A stretch of DNA of 61,374 nt from Actinomycetes bacterium (GTDB lineage Bacteria > Actinomycetota > Actinomycetes > S36-B12): contig JAHECS010000019.1 in the NCBI GenBank assembly GCA_024641635.1, forward strand, positions 1 to 61,374, in the 5' to 3' direction. The notes under the pieces are model-generated. The model did not search any database and was not told the DNA's origin. It saw only the letters and a list, made by a program, of their open reading frames with translations. Below are positions 50,040-59,123 of this stretch, piece by piece. The position numbers were made by a program, and so were the translations under genes. Numbering within the stretch: the stretch's first letter is position 1; each line of letters begins with the position of its first letter.

Positions 50040-52391
50040 TCAGTCGACGAGGAACCAGCCGCGCACGTCGGCTTCATGATCACGGAACGGCTCGCCGGAC
50101 ACGTCGACGACCACCTTCTCGATCTCCCCGCCGGTGAACGGGAACGGGGCCATGTAGTCGGGAGTCACGGCCGACGCGTCGTCGCGCCCGACGCAGAGCC
50201 CGTCACCGACGACGCAGAAGTATCCGGGCTGCGTGACCATCTCCCCTGATCCGACAAGCTCATCGTCGACGTAGAGGCTCAGCGTGCCCTTGCCACCTGG
50301 CATCAGCGGATCCTCATTGCGACCCGCCAGGACGAACTCGGCAGTGAGGACATGTCGGCCGACGGGAAGGTCGCGATCCGCCTCCACCACCTGCAGGTGG
50401 CTGCCGACCCAGTTGAAGACATAGTGGACGCGCCGGTCCTTGACGTACAGGCTGTGCCCGCCGGCCAGCCCGCCCTGGGCGAACACGACCCCCTCGGCGT
50501 CCTCCGATGCGATGTCGACTCCCGCCGCGATCACGTACGAGCGGCCGGCGAAGGTGACCGCCGACTGCTCAGGTACCGAGGCGCAGTCCGGGTAGTAGAT
50601 GTAGCGATCCCGTGGCGGAGTGCCGTGGGGCCTCTCGGCGAGAGTCTGCTCGAGCGCGCTTCGGTCGTCGAGGGGGAGCCCGTTGAGAAGGTCGGCCTGC
50701 TCGTACCACAGGGCGATCATCGCCTCGAGCCGCTGCGGCTGGTCGGCTGCGAGGTTCGTCGTCTGCGACCGGTCGTTCTCGAGGTCGTACAGCTCCCAGA
50801 CGTCGTTCTCGAAGTGGCCCCAGCCACTCAGCGGCGGATGGACGGTGCTCGCGAGCCAGCCCTCGTGGTAGATGGCCCGCTGGCCGAGCATCGCGTAGAA
50901 CTGGGTCGACTTGCCCGCGGCCGCCAGGTCGGACAGCGAGGCGGCGAAGCTCTCCCCTTCCATCGGGCTCTGGACGTATCCCTTCAGCACCTCGGGAGGG
51001 GTGATCCCGAGCAGCTCATAGACCGTGGGCACGACGTCGACCGCGTGGACGTACTGCTGCCTCGGGGTCGGATCGGCCGCGATCCTCGCCGGCCAGGCCA
51101 CCAGGGCCATGTCGGAGACGCCGCCCTCGTAGCCGGCCCACCGCTTCCAGTAGGGGAACGGGGTGTCGAACGCCCATGCCCAGCCGGTGTTGTAGTGGTT
51201 GTAGGAGGACGGGGTGCCGAGCTCGTCGATGTGCTCGAGGGTGAGCTCGGTCGGCGTCGGCACGCCGTTGAAGAAGCGCCACTCGTTGAAGGTGCCGTTG
51301 GGTCCGCCCTCGCCGCTCGCGCCGTTGTCGCTGACGGCCACGATGATCGTGTTGTCGAGCTCCCCCGCCGCCTCGAGGAAGTCGATCACGCGCCCCAGCT
51401 GGTCGTCGGAGTAGGAGACATAGCCGGCGAAGACCTCGGCCATCCGGATGAAGAGCCGTTGCTCGTCGGCGCTCAGGCTCGCCCACGGTCGCACCGTGTC
51501 GAGCATCGGCCACGGCTGTCCGTCGGGACCCGTGATTCCCGGCTCACCGTGCGGGTTGATCTCGGAGAGCCGGGTGTCCTCCGGAAGCAGCCCGAGTTCC
51601 TTCTGGCGAGCGAGAGTCGCCTCTCGTATCGCCTCGTATCCCTCGTCGAACCGGCCCTTGTACCGATCGGCCCAGTCCAGGAACACGTGATGGGGCGCGT
51701 GCGCCGCGTCGAGGGACAAGTACATGAAGAACGGCTTGTCAGGTTCCACCACCTTCGCGTCCCGGATGAACTGGATCGCCCGGTCCGAGAGATCCTTCGC
51801 GATGTGGTACCCCTCCTCGGGGGTGGCCGGAGCCTCGATCTGGTGGTTGTCGTGCACGAGGTCGGGATACCAGCAGGAGGACTCGCCACCGAGGAATCCG
51901 TAGAACCGCTCGAAGCCCCTGCCGAGGGGCCAGCGGCTCTTGGAGGCGGCCATGCTGGTCTCCTCCCCGGGGGTGAGGTGCCACTTGCCGACGCAGTAGG
52001 TGTTGTAGCCGCGCTCGAGCAGGACCTCGGAGATGAACCCGTTCTCGAACGGGATCCGGGTCGAGATGCCCGGGAAGCCGGAGCTGAACTCGGCGATGGT
52101 GGCCATCCCGTTCGAGGTGGCGTTCCGCCCGGTGAGCAGTGACGCCCGCGTCGGGGAGCAGAGCGCCGTCGTGTGGAAGTTCGCGTACTTGACGCCCAGG
52201 TTCGCCAGGCGCGTCATCGTGGGCGTCTCGACCGGACCGCCGAAGCAGTCCATCGTGCCGTAGCCCACGTCGTCCCAGGCGATGAAGAGGACGTTGGGGG
52301 CGCCAGCCGGCGCCGAGGGAGACAGATACGGCGCCCAGTCCGGCTCGGAATTGCGGACGTCGAGGGCGATCTTGCCGTGGAACTCGGCCAT
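50040..52391 (-). CDS. Arylsulfatase (Cys-type, cytoplasmic)
   Basis: The 783-residue protein is a type I sulfatase. Metal-binding Asp40-Asp41 (AWDDVGYG) come first, then the maturation motif CSPTRASLLTGR with Cys78 as the formylglycine precursor. Later are KWHL, SLDAAHAPHH and VAVSDNGASGEGG. A C-terminal extension of about 200 residues is beta-rich. No signal peptide is visible, so the enzyme should remain in the cytosol unless carried out otherwise. It heads the operon with its radical SAM maturase. The substrate is unknown; the 'arylsulfatase A-like, actinobacterial 780-residue' group is often of unclear specificity. ATG 52391 has AGGAG 10 nt upstream. Confidence 0.9.
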   Translation of the reverse strand: MAEFHGKIALDVRNSEPDWAPYLSPSAPAGAPNVLFIAWDDVGYGTMDCFGGPVETPTMTRLANLGVKYANFHTTALCSPTRASLLTGRNATSNGMATIAEFSSGFPGISTRIPFENGFISEVLLERGYNTYCVGKWHLTPGEETSMAASKSRWPLGRGFERFYGFLGGESSCWYPDLVHDNHQIEAPATPEEGYHIAKDLSDRAIQFIRDAKVVEPDKPFFMYLSLDAAHAPHHVFLDWADRYKGRFDEGYEAIREATLARQKELGLLPEDTRLSEINPHGEPGITGPDGQPWPMLDTVRPWASLSADEQRLFIRMAEVFAGYVSYSDDQLGRVIDFLEAAGELDNTIIVAVSDNGASGEGGPNGTFNEWRFFNGVPTPTELTLEHIDELGTPSSYNHYNTGWAWAFDTPFPYWKRWAGYEGGVSDMALVAWPARIAADPTPRQQYVHAVDVVPTVYELLGITPPEVLKGYVQSPMEGESFAASLSDLAAAGKSTQFYAMLGQRAIYHEGWLASTVHPPLSGWGHFENDVWELYDLENDRSQTTNLAADQPQRLEAMIALWYEQADLLNGLPLDDRSALEQTLAERPHGTPPRDRYIYYPDCASVPEQSAVTFAGRSYVIAAGVDIASEDAEGVVFAQGGLAGGHSLYVKDRRVHYVFNWVGSHLQVVEADRDLPVGRHVLTAEFVLAGRNEDPLMPGGKGTLSLYVDDELVGSGEMVTQPGYFCVVGDGLCVGRDDASAVTPDYMAPFPFTGGEIEKVVVDVSGEPFRDHEADVRGWFLVD

Positions 52392-52552
52392 GACACTGCA
52401 CTCCTGATTCCCGCGAAGGAAGCTTCGCCACGAGTCAAGCACCCGGCCGTCGGATGAACATCACCCTCTTAGGAGGAAGCGCATGCCCCTGGCTCCCGCA
52501 ACGCTGGCATCTGGTCGACGCCTGTCCGGCGGCCCGCGCCAAGGAGGATTCT

Positions 52553-52948
52553 GTGGATTTCGTCAGCAACTTCGGGAGCATCCTGCTCTGGACGCTCTGG
52601 TTCTTCCTGTTCTTCGCCTTCATGATGGTCCTGTTCCGCGTGTTCGGGGACCTGTACGGCGATGGTGACGTGAGCGGAGGGGCGAAGGTCCTCTGGACCA
52701 TCTTCATCATCTTCCTGCCCTTCCTCGGCCTGCTGGTCTACCTCATCGCCCGAGGCAGTGGGATGGCGGAACGGACCACCGCGAAGATGCGAGCGATGCA
52801 GGCCTCGCAGGAGGCCTACATCCGCCAGACCGCCGGGGCCGCCGCGTCGCCGTCGGATCAGATCGCGTCAGCGAAGGCACTCCTTGACGCAGGTTCCATC
52901 AACCAGTCCGAGTACGAGACCTTGAAGGCCAAGGCCCTCGCCGGCTGA
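52553..52948 (+). CDS. Small membrane protein with PLDc_N and SHOCT domains
   Basis: The 131-residue protein has two membrane helices (about 6-28 and 43-65: ILLWTLWFFLFFAFMMVLF and VLWTIFIIFLPFLGLLVYLIA), matching the PLDc_N type segment. A charged helix follows, then a C-terminal SHOCT motif (SDQIASAKALLDAGSINQSEYETLKAKAL). SHOCT domains are short oligomerisation helices at protein ends. The function is unknown. GTG 52553 is clearly the start: AAGGAGG lies 5 nt upstream. It is divergent from the sulfatase gene and followed 64 bp later by the LuxR-type regulator. Confidence 0.82.
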   Translation: MDFVSNFGSILLWTLWFFLFFAFMMVLFRVFGDLYGDGDVSGGAKVLWTIFIIFLPFLGLLVYLIARGSGMAERTTAKMRAMQASQEAYIRQTAGAAASPSDQIASAKALLDAGSINQSEYETLKAKALAG

Positions 52949-53012
52949 TCGGGCCGGTCGCCCCCCAGGACGATCCGGGCAGCGGCGCGGAGATCCGCCC
53001 TAGGATCGGCGC

Positions 53013-55223
53013 ATGCCGATACCGCCGGAGACGGCGAGTGATGTGAGCGTGCCCCGCAGGCGATTGCTGGCGGGGCTCGGGGCCTCGGGCTGCCGGATCA
53101 TCGTCATCGGAGGCCCGGCCGGATCCGGCAAGAGCACGGTCGCTGCGCAATGGGTCGAGCACGATGCGCGGCACCACGTGACCATCCGCCTGACCCCGAG
53201 GCACGACGACCCCGCGAGGCTCGTGTCGGCGATCGTCCAGGCACTCGGATCCACCAGCCGCTCGGCGCAGGTACTCACCAGCACTGCCACCGCCTCGGAG
53301 CCGGCCTTCTCGTCCACCATCCTTCCCGCCGTAGCGCGCCTGCTCCCCGCCCGACGCCATCCGGTGATCCTCGTCCTCGACGACGTCCACCTCATCTCCA
53401 AGCCGAAGTGCGAGGCGATCCTCGAGTCCCTCGCCGCCGCCGTGCCGCCGGGATCACACCTCGTCCTGCTGACCCGCGAACGGACACCCGACTGGCTGGC
53501 GCGCCTGCGTGCGCAGGGAGTGGTCCAGGAGGTGGCTCCGCACGACCTCGCATTCGACGTCGACGAGGCCGACGCCCTGTTCCGCCGCATGGGCATCACC
53601 TTGACCGCCGGCGAGATCGAGCAGATCGTCGCGGACTCCGAAGGCTGGGCTGTCGGCTTGTACCTGACGGCGCTGTCCCTCAAGAACGATCGACGCTCGG
53701 TGCCCCGCGAGCCGGTGACGCGGGCTCGAGGGTCCGACCGATACCTGGTCGACTACGTGCGGACCCAGGTGCTCGACGAGTTCGACGACACGCAGCGCCG
53801 CTTCCTGGTCGAGACCAGCATCCTCGACGAGCTGGACCCCTCGCTGTGCGCGGCCGTCACGGAGCGTCCGGACGCCCCGACGATCCTGGCGGAACTCCTG
53901 TCGCGCCTGCAGCTCGTCCTGCAGCCGGACGACGCCGGTCCGGCCCGGTACCACCACCTGCTCAGCCAGGCCCTGCAGTCGGAATTGCGGCAGACCGAAC
54001 CCGATGCCGTCTCCGGCCTCCATGTGCGGGCGGCGACCTGGTACCAGCAGGCCGGCGATCTCGACACAGCGATCGCCCACGCCAAGGCGGCAGGTGACCT
54101 TTCCTTGGCCGGGTCCTTGATGTGGTCCCGACTCACGGACTGCGTCGCGTCGGGCCGGCCCGATCGACTGCAGTCGTGGCTCGAGGACCTGACCCGCGAG
54201 CAGATCGGTCGGGACCCGTGGCTGTCGATGGCCGCAGCCTGGCTCGCCCTGCAGACGGCCGACGCGGATGCCATATATCGCTGGGCGCTCCACTGCGAGG
54301 CCTTCGCCGGTCCCGGCTGGCGGGACCACGCCGCGGATGACGAGTACGCGGCCGGGCTCGCCGTCATGCGCGCACTCATCGGTGATGAGGGGCTCGGCGT
54401 GATGGCCCAGATGTCCGAGGCCGCGTACCAGGGCTTGAAACCCGACAACGGCTTTCGCGCGGCCGCCGCCTTCCTCTGGGGTGTCGCCCTGACGCTCCAG
54501 GGCGAGATGGCCGCGGGCTCCGAGAAGTTGGACATCGCCGAGAGACTCGGCCGATCGCTCGACGCCCCACTCCTCATTGCCGACTCGCTGTCCTGGAGGG
54601 GGATCCTCGCGATCACCCAGGGAAGTGCAGAGGACGGAATCCGGCTCATCGGCCAGGCGTCCGGGGTCATCCGCGAGCACCAGTTGGAACGCCTCGCGAC
54701 GTCAGCACATTGCATCACCGCGCAGGCACTGGTGCTGGCGATGCGTGGTGACAAGGGGGCTGCGCGGACGACCCTCGGCTCCGCACGGCGCTTGATGACC
54801 ATCACGGAGTCGATCGCCCCGTGGTTCGCCGTCTGCGGGCGACTCGTGCAGGCCAGAGCAGCCATCCTGCTCGGGGACGGCGCCCTGGCACGAACCCTGA
54901 TCAACGAGGCGCGGGCGCGCTTGACGCCTGATCTCGAGGACACTCTCGCCGCCACCATGCTGGCGGAAGGCGAGGCCGCGCTCAGTCGTGTGACCGTTGA
55001 GGGGATATCAGCGGGCTCGCTGACGACCGCGGAACTGAGGGTCCTGCAGTTCCTCCCGAGCCACCTGACCTTCCCGAAGATCGGGGAGCACCTCTTCCTG
55101 TCCACCAACACGGTCAAGACGCACGCCCTGTCCATCTACCGGAAGCTGGGAGTGTCCTCACGTGCCGAAGCGGTGGACCGGGCGCGCGCCCTCGGCCTGG
55201 TCGAGTCTCCCCTCATCGACTGA
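53013..55223 (+). CDS. MalT-like LuxR-family ATP-dependent regulator
   Basis: The 736-residue protein is a large LuxR/STAND-type regulator. Walker A GGPAGSGKS (about 33-41) and Walker B VILVLDDVHLI (about 118-128) mark an ATPase domain. A winged-helix and TPR-like helical region (about 270-660) follows. The C-terminal LuxR HTH (about 668-732) holds LTTAELRVLQFL and IGEHLFLSTNTVKTHALSIYRKLGV. MalT-like proteins bind an inducer and activate transcription. ATG 53013 follows a TAGGAT box by 6 nt, suggesting leaderless expression. The target is unknown; the nearest downstream genes are a small unknown gene and SulP. Confidence 0.88.
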   Translation: MPIPPETASDVSVPRRRLLAGLGASGCRIIVIGGPAGSGKSTVAAQWVEHDARHHVTIRLTPRHDDPARLVSAIVQALGSTSRSAQVLTSTATASEPAFSSTILPAVARLLPARRHPVILVLDDVHLISKPKCEAILESLAAAVPPGSHLVLLTRERTPDWLARLRAQGVVQEVAPHDLAFDVDEADALFRRMGITLTAGEIEQIVADSEGWAVGLYLTALSLKNDRRSVPREPVTRARGSDRYLVDYVRTQVLDEFDDTQRRFLVETSILDELDPSLCAAVTERPDAPTILAELLSRLQLVLQPDDAGPARYHHLLSQALQSELRQTEPDAVSGLHVRAATWYQQAGDLDTAIAHAKAAGDLSLAGSLMWSRLTDCVASGRPDRLQSWLEDLTREQIGRDPWLSMAAAWLALQTADADAIYRWALHCEAFAGPGWRDHAADDEYAAGLAVMRALIGDEGLGVMAQMSEAAYQGLKPDNGFRAAAAFLWGVALTLQGEMAAGSEKLDIAERLGRSLDAPLLIADSLSWRGILAITQGSAEDGIRLIGQASGVIREHQLERLATSAHCITAQALVLAMRGDKGAARTTLGSARRLMTITESIAPWFAVCGRLVQARAAILLGDGALARTLINEARARLTPDLEDTLAATMLAEGEAALSRVTVEGISAGSLTTAELRVLQFLPSHLTFPKIGEHLFLSTNTVKTHALSIYRKLGVSSRAEAVDRARALGLVESPLID

Positions 55224-55300
55224 AGGCCTCCCCCCGATCGGGTGATGACGCACGGGTCCACGGGGGCCAGCGTTGGTCAGGGACAGTTGAGGGAGGGACC

Positions 55301-55747
55301 GTGTCGACCGTCATCCCCGAAGCTGCCGTGGCGCTCATGGACGGCGCGGAGCGGTCGACCGTGTACGTCCACGTAGCGAACGGGATGCACTTCAGCCACG
55401 GCCGTCTGACACTGCGCGACCTGTCTCCTTCCACGATCGTGGTCACCGCGGATGCGTCGACGTTGGTCGGACACCTCTCGACGGCTGCCTTCCTGGACCG
55501 CTGGTACCGGGAGTCGCCCGGGGAGTCCATCCAGCCACGGCCAGCCCGCCTTTCGCTCCTCGACACCGATCAGCCGCTGCGAGAGAGCCCCCAACTGCTG
55601 GTCCGTTTCCCTCGGATTCGTGAGGCGGGCCTCGACTACGACGCGGAGGTCCTCGACCACCCACCGCCCCGAGTCTCGGGGGCGTGCGTCCTCATCATCG
55701 GGCCAACAGCGGAGACCCAGATCGGACCACCCGGGAGCACACCGTGA
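55301..55747 (+). CDS. Unknown protein coupled to SulP gene
   Basis: I do not recognise this 148-residue protein. It has no membrane segment or signal. The N-terminal half has alternating strands (TVYVHVANGMHFSHGRLTLRDL, TIVVTADASTLVGHLSTAAFLDRWYRE in pieces). The rest is proline-rich with RFPRIREAGLDYDAEVLDHP. GTG 55301 has a strong GGGAGGG just upstream. The stop overlaps the SulP start as GTGA, so translation is coupled. This suggests a partner or regulator of that transporter, but it could be an unrelated soluble protein. Composition resembles the neighbours, so there is no sign of recent transfer. Confidence 0.6.
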   Translation: MSTVIPEAAVALMDGAERSTVYVHVANGMHFSHGRLTLRDLSPSTIVVTADASTLVGHLSTAAFLDRWYRESPGESIQPRPARLSLLDTDQPLRESPQLLVRFPRIREAGLDYDAEVLDHPPPRVSGACVLIIGPTAETQIGPPGSTP

Positions 55748-57453
55748 CTCAAGCGAATCCCCTGGCCAACGCGGTTCCACCATGGTTGCGCACCTATCAG
55801 CGCACCTGGCTCGCGCGCGACATCGTCGCCGGCGTGACGCTTGCGGCCGTGGCTATCCCCGAGACCATGGGCTACACGTCGATCGCCCAGACCCCCGTCG
55901 TCACAGGTCTCTACACGATCATCTTCCCGACCATGGTCTTCGCGCTGCTCGGCTCCTCCCGCCTGCTGGTCGTAGGCGCGGACTCGGCGACCGCGGCGAT
56001 TCTGGCGGCCGGCCTGACGGCCGCAGCCATCCCCGGAGTGACCGCGGGGAGCGAGGAGTGGCTCGCCTACACGAGCCTGGTCGCCCTCCTCTGCGGCGGG
56101 ATGCTCATCCTCGCCCGGGTGCTGAAGCTCGGATTCATCGGCGACTTCCTGAGCGCCTCCGTGCTCATCGGCTTCCTCACCGGCGTCGGCGTCCAGGTGT
56201 TCTCCGGACAGCTCCCCGACCTGCTGGGAATACCCAAGGGCACGGGCACGTGGCTCCAGCAGCAGTGGTACCTGCTGACGCACCTGTCGAGCATCTCCTG
56301 GCCAACCTTCGCGTACGGCGCCGGAACCGTCCTCATCATCTTCGGCTTCAAGCGGTTCTTGCCCAAGGTGCCCGGGGCGATCGTCGCTGTGGTGCTGTTC
56401 ATCTCGCTGTCGACGATCCTGAACTCCTCCGCCAACGGGGTATCGGTCATCGGCACCGTTCAGGGCGGATTTCCCCCGATAGGGCTCCCCCAGGGGATCA
56501 GCCTCGGCAACATCGGCATCTGCCTGGGGATCGCCTTCTCGTGCTTCGTTCTGATCATCGCCCAGAGTGCGGCCACCTCGCGCAGCTTCGCGATGAAGCA
56601 CGGTCAGAAGGTCGACGTGAACCGAGACATCATCGGACTGTCAGGAGCGAACTTCGCTGCCGGCCTGTCCGGGACGTTCGTCGTCAACGGCAGCCCGACC
56701 AAGACGCAGATCCTCGACGAGCAGAAGGGCCGCTCGCAGGTCGCCAACCTGACGATGTCCGTGCTCACCCTGCTCGTCGTGCTGTTCTTCACCGCGATTC
56801 TCACCAACATGCCCACCGCCGTGCTGGCGGGAATCGTCTTCGTCATCGGCGTCGACCTCGTCGACATCGCGGGGCTGGGCCGGATCAGGCGCGTGCGCCG
56901 CAGCGAGTTCGTCATCGCCGTGCTCACCGCTGTGGTGGTCTGCGCCGTCGGCGTCGAGCAGGGCATCGTTCTGGCGGTCGTGGCCTCCGTGGTCGACCTG
57001 ATCCGCCGCCAGTACCAGCCGGCCAACTTCGTCGTCGAGACGAGCCTCGACGGCAGCACGCCGATGATCCCAGCCGCGGCAGGCGTCCAGAGCCACCCGG
57101 GGCTCATCGTCTTCCGGTACGACGCGCCCCTGTTCTACGCGAACGCCAACCGCTTCGTCGACGACCTCGAGTCGCTCATCGAGACTGCTCCCGATCCGGT
57201 CGAGTGGGTGATCCTCGACGCCGGTGCCATCATCGACGTCGACTTCTCGGCCGGCATCGCTTTCGGCGGCTTGCTGGACTACCTCCGCCAGCGTGACATC
57301 CATTTCGCCATGGCTGAAGTCGACGACGCGCTGCGGTCGGCCCTCAGCTCTTCGGGTCTGGAGTCGGACATCGGCGTGGAGCATCTCTACGCCCACCTGT
57401 CCGAGGCGGTCGAGGCTTTCCGGGCCAGCTCTCTCCCCGAGGGTCCCTCATGA
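55744..57453 (+). CDS. SulP-family anion permease with STAS domain
   Basis: The 569-residue protein has the SulP layout: 10-12 membrane helices opening with DIVAGVTLAAVAIPETMGYTSIA, then QSAATSRSFAMKHGQKVDVNRDIIGLSGANFAAGLSG in pieces, characteristic of the family. A C-terminal cytoplasmic STAS domain (about 450-560) contains GLIVFRYDAPLFYANANRF and VILDAGAIIDVDFSAG. SulP proteins carry sulfate, bicarbonate or other anions; which one cannot be read from sequence. GTG 55744 overlaps the stop of the upstream unknown gene. A sulfatase operon lies on the other strand nearby, so sulfate is plausible but not shown. Confidence 0.9.
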   Translation: MTQANPLANAVPPWLRTYQRTWLARDIVAGVTLAAVAIPETMGYTSIAQTPVVTGLYTIIFPTMVFALLGSSRLLVVGADSATAAILAAGLTAAAIPGVTAGSEEWLAYTSLVALLCGGMLILARVLKLGFIGDFLSASVLIGFLTGVGVQVFSGQLPDLLGIPKGTGTWLQQQWYLLTHLSSISWPTFAYGAGTVLIIFGFKRFLPKVPGAIVAVVLFISLSTILNSSANGVSVIGTVQGGFPPIGLPQGISLGNIGICLGIAFSCFVLIIAQSAATSRSFAMKHGQKVDVNRDIIGLSGANFAAGLSGTFVVNGSPTKTQILDEQKGRSQVANLTMSVLTLLVVLFFTAILTNMPTAVLAGIVFVIGVDLVDIAGLGRIRRVRRSEFVIAVLTAVVVCAVGVEQGIVLAVVASVVDLIRRQYQPANFVVETSLDGSTPMIPAAAGVQSHPGLIVFRYDAPLFYANANRFVDDLESLIETAPDPVEWVILDAGAIIDVDFSAGIAFGGLLDYLRQRDIHFAMAEVDDALRSALSSSGLESDIGVEHLYAHLSEAVEAFRASSLPEGPS

Positions 57454-57628
57454 GGCGAGGCCCGACAGGGCGCCAGGGGCATCGGTGGGCCACGGAGCCT
57501 TCCGACTCCCTTGGTGTGGGTCGTTTTCCGTACGGCAAGGTCAGATTCCCTGTCGGCCCCGGCTCGGGCGTGGAATCATGAGGGGCTCGGGACTCGCACG
57601 CCGGATACGCGGTTGAGGGCCGGATCCT

Positions 57629-59017
57629 GTGACGATTGGCGGTCGCGTGGACGAGTCGAGTGCAGACGAACCCGTCGTCGAGGCCTCTCACCTGCCGGTC
57701 GACACGATGGCCGTCTGCATGCAGAACATGATGAACACGCCCGGCGCGATCCTGTACTTCAAGGATCGGGAGGGGCGATTCATCGCGGTGAGCATCGACT
57801 GCGCTCGGCTGTACGACCGGACGCCCGACGAGATGATCGGTCTCACCGACTTCGACCTCACCGACCACGCGCACGCGCTCGAGCTGTTGACCGACGAGCA
57901 GCGCATCATGGCGACAGGCGAGCCACTCATCGACAAGGAGGAGGCCGACCGGCTCCTCGATCGTCCGGGGACATGGGTCGAGACCAGCAAGTTCCCCCTC
58001 CGTGACACGGAGGGGTCGATCATCGGCACGTTCGGCTACTCACGCGACGTGAGCCGCTGGGAGATCGCCCAACTCGAACTGAAGGACATGGCGGCTGCTC
58101 TCGCGGAGTCCCACGCCCATCTGAGCCAGGTGGAGGCGCAGCTTCGCGCCGTGCTCAACGGGTCTCGGGACGCTATCGCCCTGTACGACCGCGAGCTGCG
58201 CTACCGCTACATCAATCCCGCCGGCGAACGCATGGGAGGGCGCTCGCTGGAGGAGGTGATCGGCCGCACCGATCGCGAGATCGGCACCCCTCAGCCCTGG
58301 CTGGATGGACTGGAGTCGGCTCTGAGGGATGTCCTGGACACGGGCGAGGCCCGTGAGCTCGAGTTCTCCGAACTGGATGCGCCCCGGCACTCTGCCTCGT
58401 GGTTCCACCTGTCGCTGTCACCCGACCGCGACGCGAGCGGCTCGATCGTGGGCGTCATGGGCTCGATCAGGGACATCACCCCGCTCAAGCGCGCCGAGCG
58501 TTCCCACGCCTACCAAGCACTTCACGACCCGCTGACGGGCCTGGCGAACCGAACGCTGCTCATGGATCGGATCAGCACGGCCCTTGCCCGACTCGAACGC
58601 TCGGGCGGAAGGCTCGGCCTCCTCTTCGTCGACATGGACCTCTTCAAGCAGATCAACGACGTCTACGGGCACGCGGCCGGCGATGGGATCCTGCTTGAGG
58701 TCGCCCGTCGCATGAAGTCTGTCGCCAGAAGGGACGACACCGTCGCACGCCTCGGCGGAGACGAGTTCGTCATGCTCTGCGAGAACGTGCAGTCAGTCAG
58801 CATCGAGTCCATCGCCGAGCGCCTCCTGAACACCTTGTCGCTGACCTATGACGACCTCGACGTCCCGACGCCGCTGTCCGCGAGCGTGGGCGCGGCCACC
58901 ACTGAGGATCCCCAGGTGAGCGCCTCGGCACTGCTCCACGCAGCGGACTCAGCGATGTATCAGGCCAAGACGAAGGGTCGCAATCGATACGAGGTCTCCA
59001 CACTTCACCCGCTGTGA
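57629..59017 (+). CDS. Diguanylate cyclase with two PAS domains
   Basis: The 462-residue protein holds PAS domain 1 (about 28-145: PGAILYFKDREGRFIAVS, TFGYSRDVS), a short coiled linker, PAS domain 2 (about 165-290: VLNGSRDAIALYDRELRYRYIN, GSIRDITPLK), then a GGDEF domain (about 300-458) with intact LGGDEFV. The RRDD motif five residues before GGDEF fits the RxxD inhibitory site, so product feedback is likely. There is no EAL domain and no membrane helix. It should make cyclic di-GMP in response to a PAS-bound signal (redox, gas or ligand unknown). GTG 57629 is the first start; GTG 57647 would trim six residues. Confidence 0.9.
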   Translation: MTIGGRVDESSADEPVVEASHLPVDTMAVCMQNMMNTPGAILYFKDREGRFIAVSIDCARLYDRTPDEMIGLTDFDLTDHAHALELLTDEQRIMATGEPLIDKEEADRLLDRPGTWVETSKFPLRDTEGSIIGTFGYSRDVSRWEIAQLELKDMAAALAESHAHLSQVEAQLRAVLNGSRDAIALYDRELRYRYINPAGERMGGRSLEEVIGRTDREIGTPQPWLDGLESALRDVLDTGEARELEFSELDAPRHSASWFHLSLSPDRDASGSIVGVMGSIRDITPLKRAERSHAYQALHDPLTGLANRTLLMDRISTALARLERSGGRLGLLFVDMDLFKQINDVYGHAAGDGILLEVARRMKSVARRDDTVARLGGDEFVMLCENVQSVSIESIAERLLNTLSLTYDDLDVPTPLSASVGAATTEDPQVSASALLHAADSAMYQAKTKGRNRYEVSTLHPL

Positions 59018-59123
59018 ATCACGGCTCGACAACGCGCACAAGCCTTCGCCACCGGTGCTCAGTCTGGCTACGAATGCGCCAGACCTCGCGTGGTTCGTGC
59101 GTACGACGAACGCGGGACGACTC

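Noticed and set aside
57510-57628. A possible tRNA-like fold in the gap before the diguanylate cyclase gene.
   Set aside because: A TTCGA-type T loop is not present with a matching acceptor stem and anticodon arm. No tRNA could be drawn here or elsewhere in the window.
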